NCBI GenBank assembly: GCA_910589415.1 | Contig: OU342636.1 | Coordinates: 5,314,437 to 5,378,436 of the forward strand | Source: Malachius bipustulatus | Lineage: Eukaryota > Arthropoda > Insecta > Coleoptera > Melyridae | Length of the DNA stretch: 64,000 nt | Direction of reading: 5' to 3' | Shown: positions 9,471-21,400 of the stretch, one piece after another | How positions within the stretch are numbered: the stretch's first letter is position 1 | Layout of the letters: every line of letters starts with the position of its first letter | Translations under genes and position numbers: made by a program | The notes under the pieces: model-generated | Databases searched by the model: none | Seen by the model: the letters and a program-made list of their open reading frames with translations, nothing else | What the model was told of the DNA's origin: nothing

Positions 9471-12400
9471 GTTAGATAGATACTCCCAATTAATATCCAT
9501 TCGTTTCAGCTAATATATATTCATTGCAGAACATGGAGAATTGCATCTTACAAAACAATGCAATCAATATCTATGAGCAGTACTTCTCAGATGTTGAAGC
9601 TTTACCGATAGTAGAGAAGAGCTCAGCGAGAACTGTGAATGCTTTTCACGACCAGTGCTTCCCACAGAGACCAGTTACGCATATATCTTGGTCGCCAGAT
9701 GGCCAGAACAAACTGGCCGTATCTCATTGTAATCTAACTTTCCAAGCTGTTGTTCCTAATGAATCCAAATACTCTTTTATATGGGAAATTGGTAGGTGCA
9801 CATAAATATTTACCAAACTTGAATTATGAACGTTAATTACCTTAAAATTTTCTCTTCTATTGTACAGAAAATCCCAACCGGCCATTATTTATTTTAAAAC
9901 CAGAGACTTCAATAGTTTGCCTCGAGTACAATCAAAAAGATCCTCACTCTTTGGCTAGCGGAATGTTCAATGGGCAAGTGGCTTTATGGGACACCCGCAA
10001 GGGCCCTGAACCTGTAGAATTGAGCTTGATTGAGAACAGCTTCAGAGATCCCGTACATAGCGTTCTGTGGATTCATTCAAAAACCGGGAATGAATTCTTC
10101 AGTTCCTCCACTGATGGTCAAGTTAAATGGTTCGTATCCATTACAATATATTAACATGAATAACTGGCAAAAATCTACAGGGTTCATAAAATACATCTTC
10201 CAGTACGGGCAACTTTTTTATTTGACTAGAGACAGAGCCGCTTAAATGGGCAAAGTTGGGCGAAATTTGAAGCTTACTCTGATGCCGTATGAAAAAAATG
10301 GCCTTGATAAACTTGTTCAGTTATTTTGAACAAGAAAATTAGTCAAAATTTCCGTTGCAAAAATGTAGGATAACGCCTGATCTTTTTGAATTAAAGTAAA
10401 ACTGATACTTATTAATATTAATAATTATGATTTATTATTTTAAAAGGTTCAATAAATCAGAAATTTTGTATTTCATACTTCATATTTTGAAGACACAACA
10501 CAAAGAGACCTTTACATTGAAGATGTCTATACTAGTCCCTCACCTTTAAATTTTATAGTCCTCAGTAGATTGCGATAAAATTAAAACTATATTTTAAAAA
10601 ACTAAAACCTCGACTAAAACTGTACCAAATTTTTACTCATTCGGTTCAGAATTTAGAGGTGGGGGGGGGGCTGTCTACCACACGAACCCGAAAATTTAGA
10701 AATCATAATTTTTTGTCGATAATTAAAATATATAAAATGAGATCGAACGTGACCCTAATCAAATACCTTAAACTATCATACAGGAATCTTAGCTCAAAAA
10801 GCGACGTCAAAATTAAGAGCCATCTAGCGTTTCGGGGCGGACCTAAGAACGATTTTAAAAATAATTTTCTTTCTCTTCACTCTAAATAATAAAACGCAAC
10901 TACTATCAAAATTACTTCAGCGGGGTTTTGTAAATTGATATTGATGAAATCGCAACCCAATTCACATATATTAATTTTGGTGCTAGGTTCGCCCCGAACT
11001 AATAGATGTCGCTATAGTCTCAGTGTCGTTGACCAACTGCATGCACTTAAGTGAGAGTTTCCTATATTATAGTTTAAGGTATTTGCGCTCATTCTCCTCA
11101 AAATTTTGAAATTGACAGGGACTGTAACGTCAATTTTTACACTTGACAAATCAGTTTTACTTGATCAGGGACATCCCGTATTGAAGAAAACCAACTCATG
11201 TACCAACTGCGCATGATAAAATAAAATAAAATAAAATAAAATAAAAACCGCTTACAACGCACCCTATGGGCCGGTTGCACTAAAGTAAATTAAAAATTTT
11301 TAGATAATAATTACCTACTGATTTTAAAATGTCCTGTATTTTCAAACAAAATATTGGTCTGATATTTCTGAAAATAAATTCTACTCCCTTTAAGAAGAGG
11401 TAATTACTGATAAAAAATGAAATATCAATAAATATGATCGCCATGTTTTGAAAATTTGCAATTTAAAATTAGAATTATCAAAAAAAAAATTAGTTTACGT
11501 TTGTGCAGCCGGCCCTATATTGTGTTCATTTGTCACCCGTCAAGCTTCTAACGCTAGAAACGTCAATCTTGTCACTGCCATGAGCGAGACCCACCGGGGT
11601 AGCAAAACAGGGTTAAATTATACATATAGAATCTTTCAAGGTCAAACCCAATATGAAACTCAGTTTTATTTATGTGTGTTGCTATGTCTTTTCTTTAAAG
11701 GCACTAAACGGTTCGCAAAGACTAACACGTTACAATGTCATGTTACCATAATATAGTAGATTTAGTTCTCAGCCTTCAACGCCCAAGCAAATGCATGTTT
11801 ATTACATGTCGTCGTTTTGTTACACACGCAGCTAGGTTTTCTTTGTCATATTCTTTCCTAGCTGTTCGCTTTTCGAATCTGGCACTCTCGTTAAATATAC
11901 CTACAGGGTAGATATAGGTACGTCAATTATTCACATCAAAATTAGTTATTTTATTATTATGAGGCTAAAGACTATAGACGATCACGATCACAGGTAAAAG
12001 CATGAGTTTCAAAGTTCAAAACGGGTTAAAATCACATCGGTCATTTTGCTTTAAATATATGTATATTCGAAGCTTGAGATTCAGGGCGGGAGAAATTTCA
12101 ATCAGTTCAAATAATCTCTTAAGAATTCAGAGCGGGAATTCAACAGAGACATTCATGACAGACAAGTTGACATTTCAAACGTCAGAGGGGTTCTTCTTTT
12201 TAAATCATTCAGTTAGGCCTTAGATTTGGGACATTTTTTAGATAGGGCGTTACATTACAGTATACATATTATTATATTTTTAAATGGTTTTCACATTCTT
12301 ATTGGAAACATTTTTGAAAAAAGTCAGATATAAAATTTTCAAAAAGAATTTCACATTTATGTACGAGATATGTATATTTAAATCTTTGTCTAATGGATAC

Positions 12401-15400
12401 CTAATACCTATCATTTAATTAAAAAATACATTATCTGATCAGGTGGGATGTAAGAAAACTCTCTGAGCCCACAGATGTCTTACTGATCGATCAAGTGAAA
12501 GAAGAAGACCAGTCAATGGCAAATGCGATCGGTGCCTCAGTTCTGGAATATGAACCGACAATACCTACCAGATTTATGATCGGGTGTGAGAATGGGACAG
12601 TGTTCTCCTGTAACAGAAAAGGAAAGACATCTTTGGAGAAATTGGTCTTCAAATACCAGGCCCACCTAGGGTCGGTACTGGCCTTGCAAAGGAATCCAGG
12701 GTTTGTTAAGAATTTCTTAACAGTGGGAGACTGGAGAGCAAAGATATGGTCAGAAGACTGCAAGGAAAGCTCCATTATGTGGACCAATTTCCACAAGGCT
12801 TTACTAACAGATGGAGCGTGGAGTCCCACCAGGTACTTGTTTTTCAGTGTTTTCAGCAGCACGTGCAATTTTATACATTTCGTAGATTATCAGTGTTCTT
12901 CACTACAAGGTCAGATGGAGTGTTGGATGTATGGGATATTTTACAACAGCAGAAACAAGCTTGTCTCAGTACTAAAGTGTGTGATGATGTATTGAAATGC
13001 TTGAGGACGCATGAATCGGGAAGAATTGTAGCTGTTGGAAACCAGAAAGGCTCGACATATTTAGTGGAACTAAGTGAAAACTTGGCAACACTGAATAAAA
13101 ATGATAAAGTTTTACTAGCTGCGGTAAGTATACAAGGTTAATCAAATTCGAGCTACATTCTTTGGGATCTCGCAAACTAGAAGAGATACGGAATCAGTTA
13201 AATTGGGGCAAAGTTGCTAAATTTATTAAAGCCAATAGTAATCTGAGAAATTTTTTTCCCCGATAGATTGTGAAAAAGTGAAAAAAAAATTCAATTTTCA
13301 AAATCTTGAATTCCTATCGAATTGACCTATGAAAAGATATCAAAAAACATTTTTGCGCATCAATCGCATAAAAAGTGTATTTTTATGCGATTCAATTTTG
13401 AATATTTTCACCGCTTTTTCAATTGGCTTTCTGTAATTTTCCATTGTCAGGTCATATGAGCGTAGTGATTAACTCTGAAAATTACATTTCATTCCGTTTG
13501 AAAACATGTCATAAAATGGGTTTTTAAATTTAACAAAATAAAAAAAAATTTTTTTGATAATTTTTTTTTTATAATTTTGCCCCTTTTCCTATGCACGCCA
13601 CTGGCTAACTTAATTAAACGGTCATTATTTACATCCGCGGCTCCTGCAGTTTCACTATGGCACCTATATAGGGGTGGAGGACATACCTATAGTAACACCA
13701 GGAAGGCATTAATTTGCTTTGCAAATGAAAGATAAGCGAACAAAAGGGCATCAAAAGAAGGTCTTCCTGAGTGCGGGCCTGTTTAGAACAGCGAAAATCA
13801 CAATAAACATGCAAGGTCAGAGTGTCAAGTGGACGGAATAAACACCGGAAACTCGTAATATCAACACCAGGGCCGGTCTGGTAACATACAGGGTGATTCA
13901 TGAGTGACCTTACATAGACCAATGGTGATAAGCGGACTTCAAGGCGGGTCGAAAACCACAAAAGAAATTTTTTTTGTGTGATTGGTTAAGAAGTTACAGA
14001 GTGTTTTATGTCTCAGGTACAAAACTTTGATAGGCGATATTTCTGAAACGGCTGGAGATATTTTGTAGAAATTTACTAGGAATGGTGCATTCCGGAAACT
14101 CATCAAAACCGCATTCTGAGTTAATTAAAAATCCAGGACCGGACTTGAAAATTTTTGCCTCCATGGTCTTTGTTGAAAAAGTTTATTTTCTGACCGTGCT
14201 ACTGAAAAACTGTCATCGAATTTGAAAAGATAAGAAAAAACTCTATAGAAATCATTCCTCAATTTGAACGGCACACCCAAACCGTCTCGAAAAAAAAATG
14301 TCAAAGTAAAACTTCTCAGTAAATTATCGTTTTCGAGCAGACATATTTTACTTAATGTTCGTCTGAATTCCTTCAAATTTATTTTTTGACTTGTTTCTGT
14401 GGAAAAAATGTTGGACAGAAGGCCAAGCTTTATTACTGGGAAATCAGGTGTCAACTACAAAATTTTCAGATTTCACTAATAATCACAAATCATTTCACTA
14501 ATAACGAAAACCAGACATTATGTTTGTGTATAGTTTCTGCAATGGAAATTCAAGAGCAGCTGCGAGAGAATACCATAGAAGATCACAATCGAAGAACACC
14601 GGCCCATATGTAACGTTTCGCGTCTGTTTTACAATTTTCTCGAAACCACGGCATATTTCCCTGAGTTCAAAGGAATGCTGAACCTCAATTGGAAAATCTG
14701 AGCCATAAAACATCGTGGAGATGGTGGCAGTAAATCCAAGTACAAGTACGCGAAGAATTGGGCAAGCACTGAGCATTTCTCAATCAAGAGTATGGCGAAC
14801 TTTGAAAAAAAGAAGAGCGGATGCCATCCCTGTCACGTATACAAAGCGTACAGAGGTTTCAACCATTCAATGAAGTTCCATTGAATAGACTGCGTAGAAT
14901 TTTGTGTACTGATCGAAGCTCAGTTCACGCGGGATGGTGTAACGAATAAAAAAAACTCCCACCTATGGGCATATGAAAATCCGCGCTCTGTTGTTCAGAA
15001 GAACTCGCAACAGATTTTCTATAAATGTGCAGTGTGGAATTGCAAATGATACCCTAATAGGACCCCATTTTTTGCTGGGCGGCTCACGGGGAAATTTATT
15101 TACTTTTTCTACAAGTCATTTTGCCCGGCTTGCTTGCAGAGGCGAACGTGAACAGGCGTGCTCTTTCCTTCCAGCAAGATGGGGCACCACCGCATTTTTC
15201 TCGACAAGTCAGAGAGCATATCCTCAATGAGTACCTCAATCGTTGGTTCGGGCGCGGCGGCCCTCATTCCTGACCACCTAAGGTCCCCCAACCTCACTGT
15301 TTTAGACTATTATCCATGGGGCCATATGAAGCAGGAAGTCTAAAAAACTGAAGTAAGTACCAGAGAGGAGCTTAGGACGCGAATACTGATAGTTGCTGAT

Positions 15401-18400
15401 GAAATTAGAAACAACAGGCAAATAATTCAAAAAGCAAACCAAAATTTATGGAAACGCTGCAGGAAATGTATTGAAGTTGGTAAAGGACATTTTGAGAACC
15501 GTTTATAACATTAATACTGATAAAATTTAATTTACACTGACATTTTTCCCACAGAAACAAGTCAAAAAATAAATTTGAAGGAATTCAGACGAACATTAAG
15601 TAAAATATGTTTGCTCGAAAACGATAATTTACTGAGAAGTTTTACTTTGACTTTTTTTTTCGAGACGGTTTGGGTGTGCCGTTCAAATTGAGGAATGATT
15701 TCTATAGAGTTTTTTCTTATCTTTTCAAATTCGATGACAGTTTTTCAGTAGCACGGTCAGAAAATAAACTTTTTCAACAAAGACCATGGGGGCAAAAATT
15801 TTCAAGTCCGGTCCTGGATTTTTAATTAACTCAGAATGCGGTTTTGATGAGTTTCCGGAATGCACCATTCCTAGTAAATTTCTACAAAATATCTCCAGCC
15901 GTTTCAGAAATATCGCCTATCAAAGTTTTGTACCTGAGACATAAAACACCCTGTAACTTCTTAACCAATCACACAAAAAAAAATTCTTTTGTGGTTTTCG
16001 ACCCGCCTTGAAGTCCGCTTATCACCATTGGTCTATGTAAGGTCACTCATGAATCACCCTGTATACGCAGCATACGAACCGCATTCAAACGTAGTCGGAC
16101 CATAATAGCGAGCGATGTCACGTATTTTGGAATATAAATGCAAAGTAAATGGAAAATTCAAAATAAAAACTGTGCTATTGTTAATCTCGAAGATATTCCT
16201 TGCCCTGAAAGTGAAAAAAAAATAGAAATTCGACCGTAGTGCCAAAGAAGCCTTAGTGGTGACCTTGATATTAGTTTGCAATGGCTGTTTTTAGCTTCTT
16301 ACCCAGCCAGCACCCCTATTTCGCTCCTCGGTCCCGAAAAAATTGATGAAACTTAGGAGCCGCGGATGTAAATAATTACCAATTAAACAAACGCACTTTT
16401 TTACACTACTGTAATATTCTACAGGGGGGATCAATAGATCAGGTGAGAAAAGACAATCAATTTGACCTATTGAATGTTAAAATAAGTAAAGGAATTTTAT
16501 ATCAAGAAATGCATTGGTAAAATCATAATTATAAAACGAAAACGATCGGTCGAGAAACCAGATATTATTGTAAAGGTATGTTTCCACCAAAGGAACATTG
16601 AGGAACTTTTATGTTTCAGTTTACTTTTTTAGAAAATGTTCCACAAAGTTTCTGAATGTTCCACTCGGTTTCTGTTCCAATTTCAGATTGTTCCTTCTTG
16701 TCGCCGGTTTCCATTTCGAGCGGTAAACTTCAAAGGAAAATCAGCAACATAGGAAACAGAAACAAGTTGCTGCTTGTCGTCGTCTCGGTGGAAACGAATA
16801 AGGAACATACATTTTTTTAGTAAACTTTATGACACGTGCTGCGCCTAGTGTCTTGAACTCTTGATGACTGCCTGCTTGAACTTTGGAAGTGTAAAAAGAA
16901 TGCCACCGTCTACTGCGTGGTCAAACGAATTAGTTGTTGAATTAATCGATAATTACAAGTAGTTGCATGAGTGTTTGTGGAACGCAAAGAACATAAAATA
17001 TAAATGCAGGAATACAAAACATGATGCGTGGGTCCCACCGGCAGAAAAAACAGGAAAAAATGTAGCAGGAGTTAAAAGGAAAATTAAAAATATTCTGGCG
17101 CAGTTCGCCAGAGAAAGGAAAAGAAGAAGAGCAATGAAGAAATCTGGTGCTTCTGCATATTTTAAACCGAAATGGTTTGCCTAATGTCGCCGCCGCTAAT
17201 GCAATTTCATCTTCTCTCTTCATATTCTACTATAAAATAATTATAAACACAGTAAACGTTTTAATTTACACTTCCACGTCAATGGAAACACTGGGTTCAG
17301 TGGAAACACGGTGTTGCTCTAAGTTGCTGTTGCCACAAACAACAAGCGACTTCCGGCAACTTAGTTGCTTCAGTGGAAACGATAAGTTTATGTATGTTCC
17401 TGAAAGTTTCTTGTTTATAGAAACAAGACAAAACTTGGCTACATAAAAGTTCCTCAATGTTCCTTTGGTGGAAACATACCTTAAAAGACGCAGTTAGACG
17501 GAAACCCGTAGACGAGTTTAATTTTTAATGTCCACCGGTCGGCACTTACAGCAGAAACAAAAGGGATACATGCTAGGAGAATATGATAAGCGGGTCCGGC
17601 TCGCAGCACCGACACCAGCTTTGACGGTTTGACCACGAAGATTTCAATGTATTTTATATATAAAACGCAGCGGAACCCCGTCTGGACCGTCAAAAAGCGG
17701 TCAGGCGCTGTTTCAAGGTCGCCTGTACTAGTCGATCATATAAATAACGCCACGGCATGTAAATTCAAACACTTTTATCCGGAACCCAGTGTCGAGCACA
17801 TGAGGAACTTCATTTTTGAGGAGCTCTGTCTCGATTCCTTTTTTTCCCTAAAGCTATCTTGGAGGGTATTCTAGTCTCTAGAAGGGCTCGGTAGCTTTTG
17901 AAAACTACTCCTTATCTCCCTAAAAATAACCTAGAGGGTATCCAACTTTGGTTGGAGGGGCTCGGTTCAACAATATGCAATTCCTAAACCATCCTACCAT
18001 AAAATAAAATAAGAAATAAGAAACGCAGAAATTAAAAGGATGACCTTCTAAATTATTTTCTAACAAATTGTCCTGTTAGTTCAAGACTGCCGAAATCCGA
18101 ATTTTCAACGGCAAATTCCAATTTTATAACAAAAATGCCTAAGGAAAAAAGGAAGACTACTTCCAAGAAACCCTCCGAGATTTCTAATAAGAGAGCAGTA
18201 CTGGAAGTTCTTAAAATCCTAATAATTTTCCGCTTAATCGTTCCAAATGCAAAAGTACCAAAGTAATGCAAATGCAAAAGGTAGCTGTGGGTAGATGTTA
18301 CCGGGCATCCACACGCTGGCCCAACTATTTGGCGAAACATTCACTGAATCATTCACCGAATCATTCACCGAATCATTCGTGTACAAACTTGCCGTCCACA

Positions 18401-21400
18401 CGTTGGCGATTGCAGTTGGCTTGAGGCTTGGTCGAACTACAGGCGAACGACCATAGCGAATTCATAATCACAGATAACGACAGTGGCGGCGTTATGTGTC
18501 TTGAATTTCCACGGGAATTTAAAATGTAAAATTGTTTTGCCATATTTATGCAAGCTCAGCTCTGATAATTTTTCTTTTTATAATTAATAATTGTTCTTTA
18601 TATCTCACTAGTGCGGTAATAGACTTAGCGTACTAGTGCGGTAATATGGATTCTTATCCAAAGTAACTTAGATGGGTGGGATGATAAGTGCTCTTTATTT
18701 AATGATTGTAGATAAATATACAGGGTGGGGCGCGACGAACGCCTCGGTCTGTGTAGCCTAAATCGTGCACACTTAAAAAAAAATTAAATTGAGTCTTATA
18801 CAGGGTCGTAGTGCCTATAACTTAAAATTATTTTTTGCTATACAGCATGTCCCATATGACAGTGGCATATCAAAGTTTTGTTTTTTTAAACAGAATGCTC
18901 CTAACTATGTTATCGCATTTTTAGATTGTCTGAGAAAAAAGAATAAGATTGGTTTTTACAGTTGGTGTTGATGTAAATTGAAAAGTTTATGAGTTATAAA
19001 GAAGTGAAAATCGCAATTTTCGAAGTTCAAGGCCCTGTACAACGAAAACGGCTCAAGATAGAGAAAAACGGCTTACATGTCCCTGTTTTAACTTTTTATT
19101 TACTGTCCTATGGTACAGAAACATTTGTACGTTCTTTGTTTCTTCTTATTTGGCGACGCGTGGAGAAATCTCAGATTTTTTCCAATTTTTTTATCACCCT
19201 GTATAAACATTTTATCTACATCATAGGATAGTACACAAAAAGCTAAAATAGGGATATCTAAGCCGTTTTTCTTTATCTTGACCCGTTTTCGTGGTACAGG
19301 GCCTTGAACTTCAAAAACGACGATTTTCACTTGTTTATAACTCACAAACTTCTGAATTTAAACACCAACTGTAAAAGCCAATCTTATTTTACCTTCTCAG
19401 ACAATCTAAAAATGCAATAACATTATAGGAGCATTCCATTTAAAAAAACATAACTTTGATATGCCACTCTCATATGGGACATGCTGTATACTTATAAATA
19501 AATAATTTTAAGTTGTGGGCACTACGACCATGTATAAAATTAGACCCAATTCAAATTTTTTCAAATTGTGCACGATTTAGGATACACAGACCGAGGCGTT
19601 CAACGCGCCCCACCCTGTATCATTTTATATTTTTATATTTTTATATTTTATTTAATTAAAGCCTTATAATTAGTTTTTTCACATTTCTTTCTAGCGATTT
19701 TGATTTTATTAATCGATTTCTACGTATGTATTGAAAAAAAATTGATTTTATTTTCGACAATTTACCACCATAATACAGTTTTTTTATCGCTGGCGCCCGA
19801 ACTAATTTTTTTTTAATGAAACTGATTACCTATGCCATTCCGTGGTCCTATATCAAGTACACAAATCCGCAAAGTTTCAGTTTAAAATTAAGCTCTATTT
19901 AGGGGGTGGACACTAGTGTTGGGACACCCGGTACAGGACCTTGAACTTGAAAAATGGCGATTTTCACTTGTTTCTCACAAACATCTCAATTTAAACACAA
20001 ACTGAAAAAGCCAATCTTTTTTTTCTTAGAGATCAATCTAAAAATACAATAACATAGGAGCATTCCATTTAAAAAATAAACATAATTTTAATATAACGAT
20101 CTCATATGAGACATGTTATACATCAGGGTGTTAAGAAAATGACGGATAAACTCTTCAGTACATTGTAGGGGACACTCAGTAGAGTACGGGTAAAATAATT
20201 TAAAAAATTCTGGTCTTCAATTTGGTGAGATAAAAAATGCCAAAGTTAACATTTTACTATCTTTGTTTTTCAGTATTTGCAAAAAATAAATGATTTTACA
20301 GATATAGAAAGGGTACTTTAATCGTTATGAATTAAATAAATTCTGGCTTGCAAAATTTAATAAGATTTTTTTTTCTTTTGTTAGATGCTGAAAAAAAAAG
20401 CATTTGGCAACAACGGTTTTGATACCTTGACTACCTACATTGTTAGAAATTAGACGAAATTACCAAATACCAACTGTTATCGTGTTAACCGTTGCCAAAT
20501 TTATTGTTCAATATTTTGCTTATTGCTTTTAAAATGTAGCTCTGGATTTTTTAAAATTATTTTTCCCGTACTTTACTGAGTGTCCCCTACAATGTACTGA
20601 AGAGTTTATCCCTCATTTTCTTAACACCCTGTATAGTCCAAAATAATTTTAAGTTGTAGACACTACGACCCTGTATAAGAACCAATTTAATTTTTTTTTT
20701 ATCGTGCACGATTTAGGCTACACAGATCGAGGCGTTCGTCGCGCCCCACCCTGTGTAAGTATATTTTACTTTGTAAGGCAAACTAATCATTTTAATTTTG
20801 AAATTTCATAATAATGTATTTTTTTTCTTTTTGCTCATTACGTAAAACGCACAAGGCTTTCGTTGGTGCATATTGGTATTTTACAACTAGCATTGGTTCT
20901 AACAACATACATATTTAAAAATCATAATCAAAATTACATTTTCCAAGGAATGGCCTTTTTTCATGTGTAATTATTAGATTGGGCCGAGGACTTGGCTATT
21001 TTTTTCTTACCTATATATTTCATAAAAAAAGAGTTATGAGAACTTTTTTTGGTAATTACTAATTTTAGTGTTGATCCTACTCATAAAAAATAAATTTAGT
21101 AAGTAGCCGTATGTTATTATTCAGGAACCTTGTTCTTATCTTTATGAAATTTATTTTTCGGGTCCCCTATCATTGGTTCACTTTGATAACGTTCGAGAAA
21201 CTGGAAAACTCTTTCGTCATTCCAGGTTGTCATTGTTGTTGTATTTATTTTAATTTCAGTTATTACCGTAAATACACTGCACTGTGCAGTGAATAGTCGA
21301 GCGTAAATGACAAGATCGAACGAGCCAACGTGTGGGCAGCGTCAAATAGAGCGAAGTTGACGATAGCCGAATCTCTTTGAATTCGTGCATTTGCCGACAG

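Larger units (their letters stand above)
13620..16380. mobile_element. TIR element with 8-bp target duplication, split by a mariner
   Basis: 26-bp terminal inverted repeats (13620-13645 and 16355-16380) containing ATTTACATCCGCGGCTCCT, with one mismatch. Exact 8-bp duplications AATTAAAC at 13612-13619 and 16381-16388. Without the mariner the element is about 586 bp and non-coding. An 8-bp duplication fits the hAT, P or Merlin superfamilies; the termini do not decide which. Confidence 0.85.

Noticed and set aside
12491..12868. 125-aa minus-strand frame
   Set aside because: Antisense shadow of a DNAI2 exon whose + strand shows clear family motifs and splice sites.
12896..12900. CAG acceptor at 12893-12895 for the fifth DNAI2 exon
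   Set aside because: It breaks phase with the previous exon; the TAG at 12883-12885 keeps the V-F-F-T-T-R reading.
14125..14454. 109-aa minus-strand frame, repeated at 61381-61710
   Set aside because: It lies wholly in the mariner left arm; its recurrence is due to the transposon copy, and it has no known domain.
18989..19345. Two similar proteins on opposite strands ([13 protein letters not shown]..., [13 protein letters not shown]...)
   Set aside because: They are the two arms of palindrome B read in opposite directions; there is no independent coding evidence.
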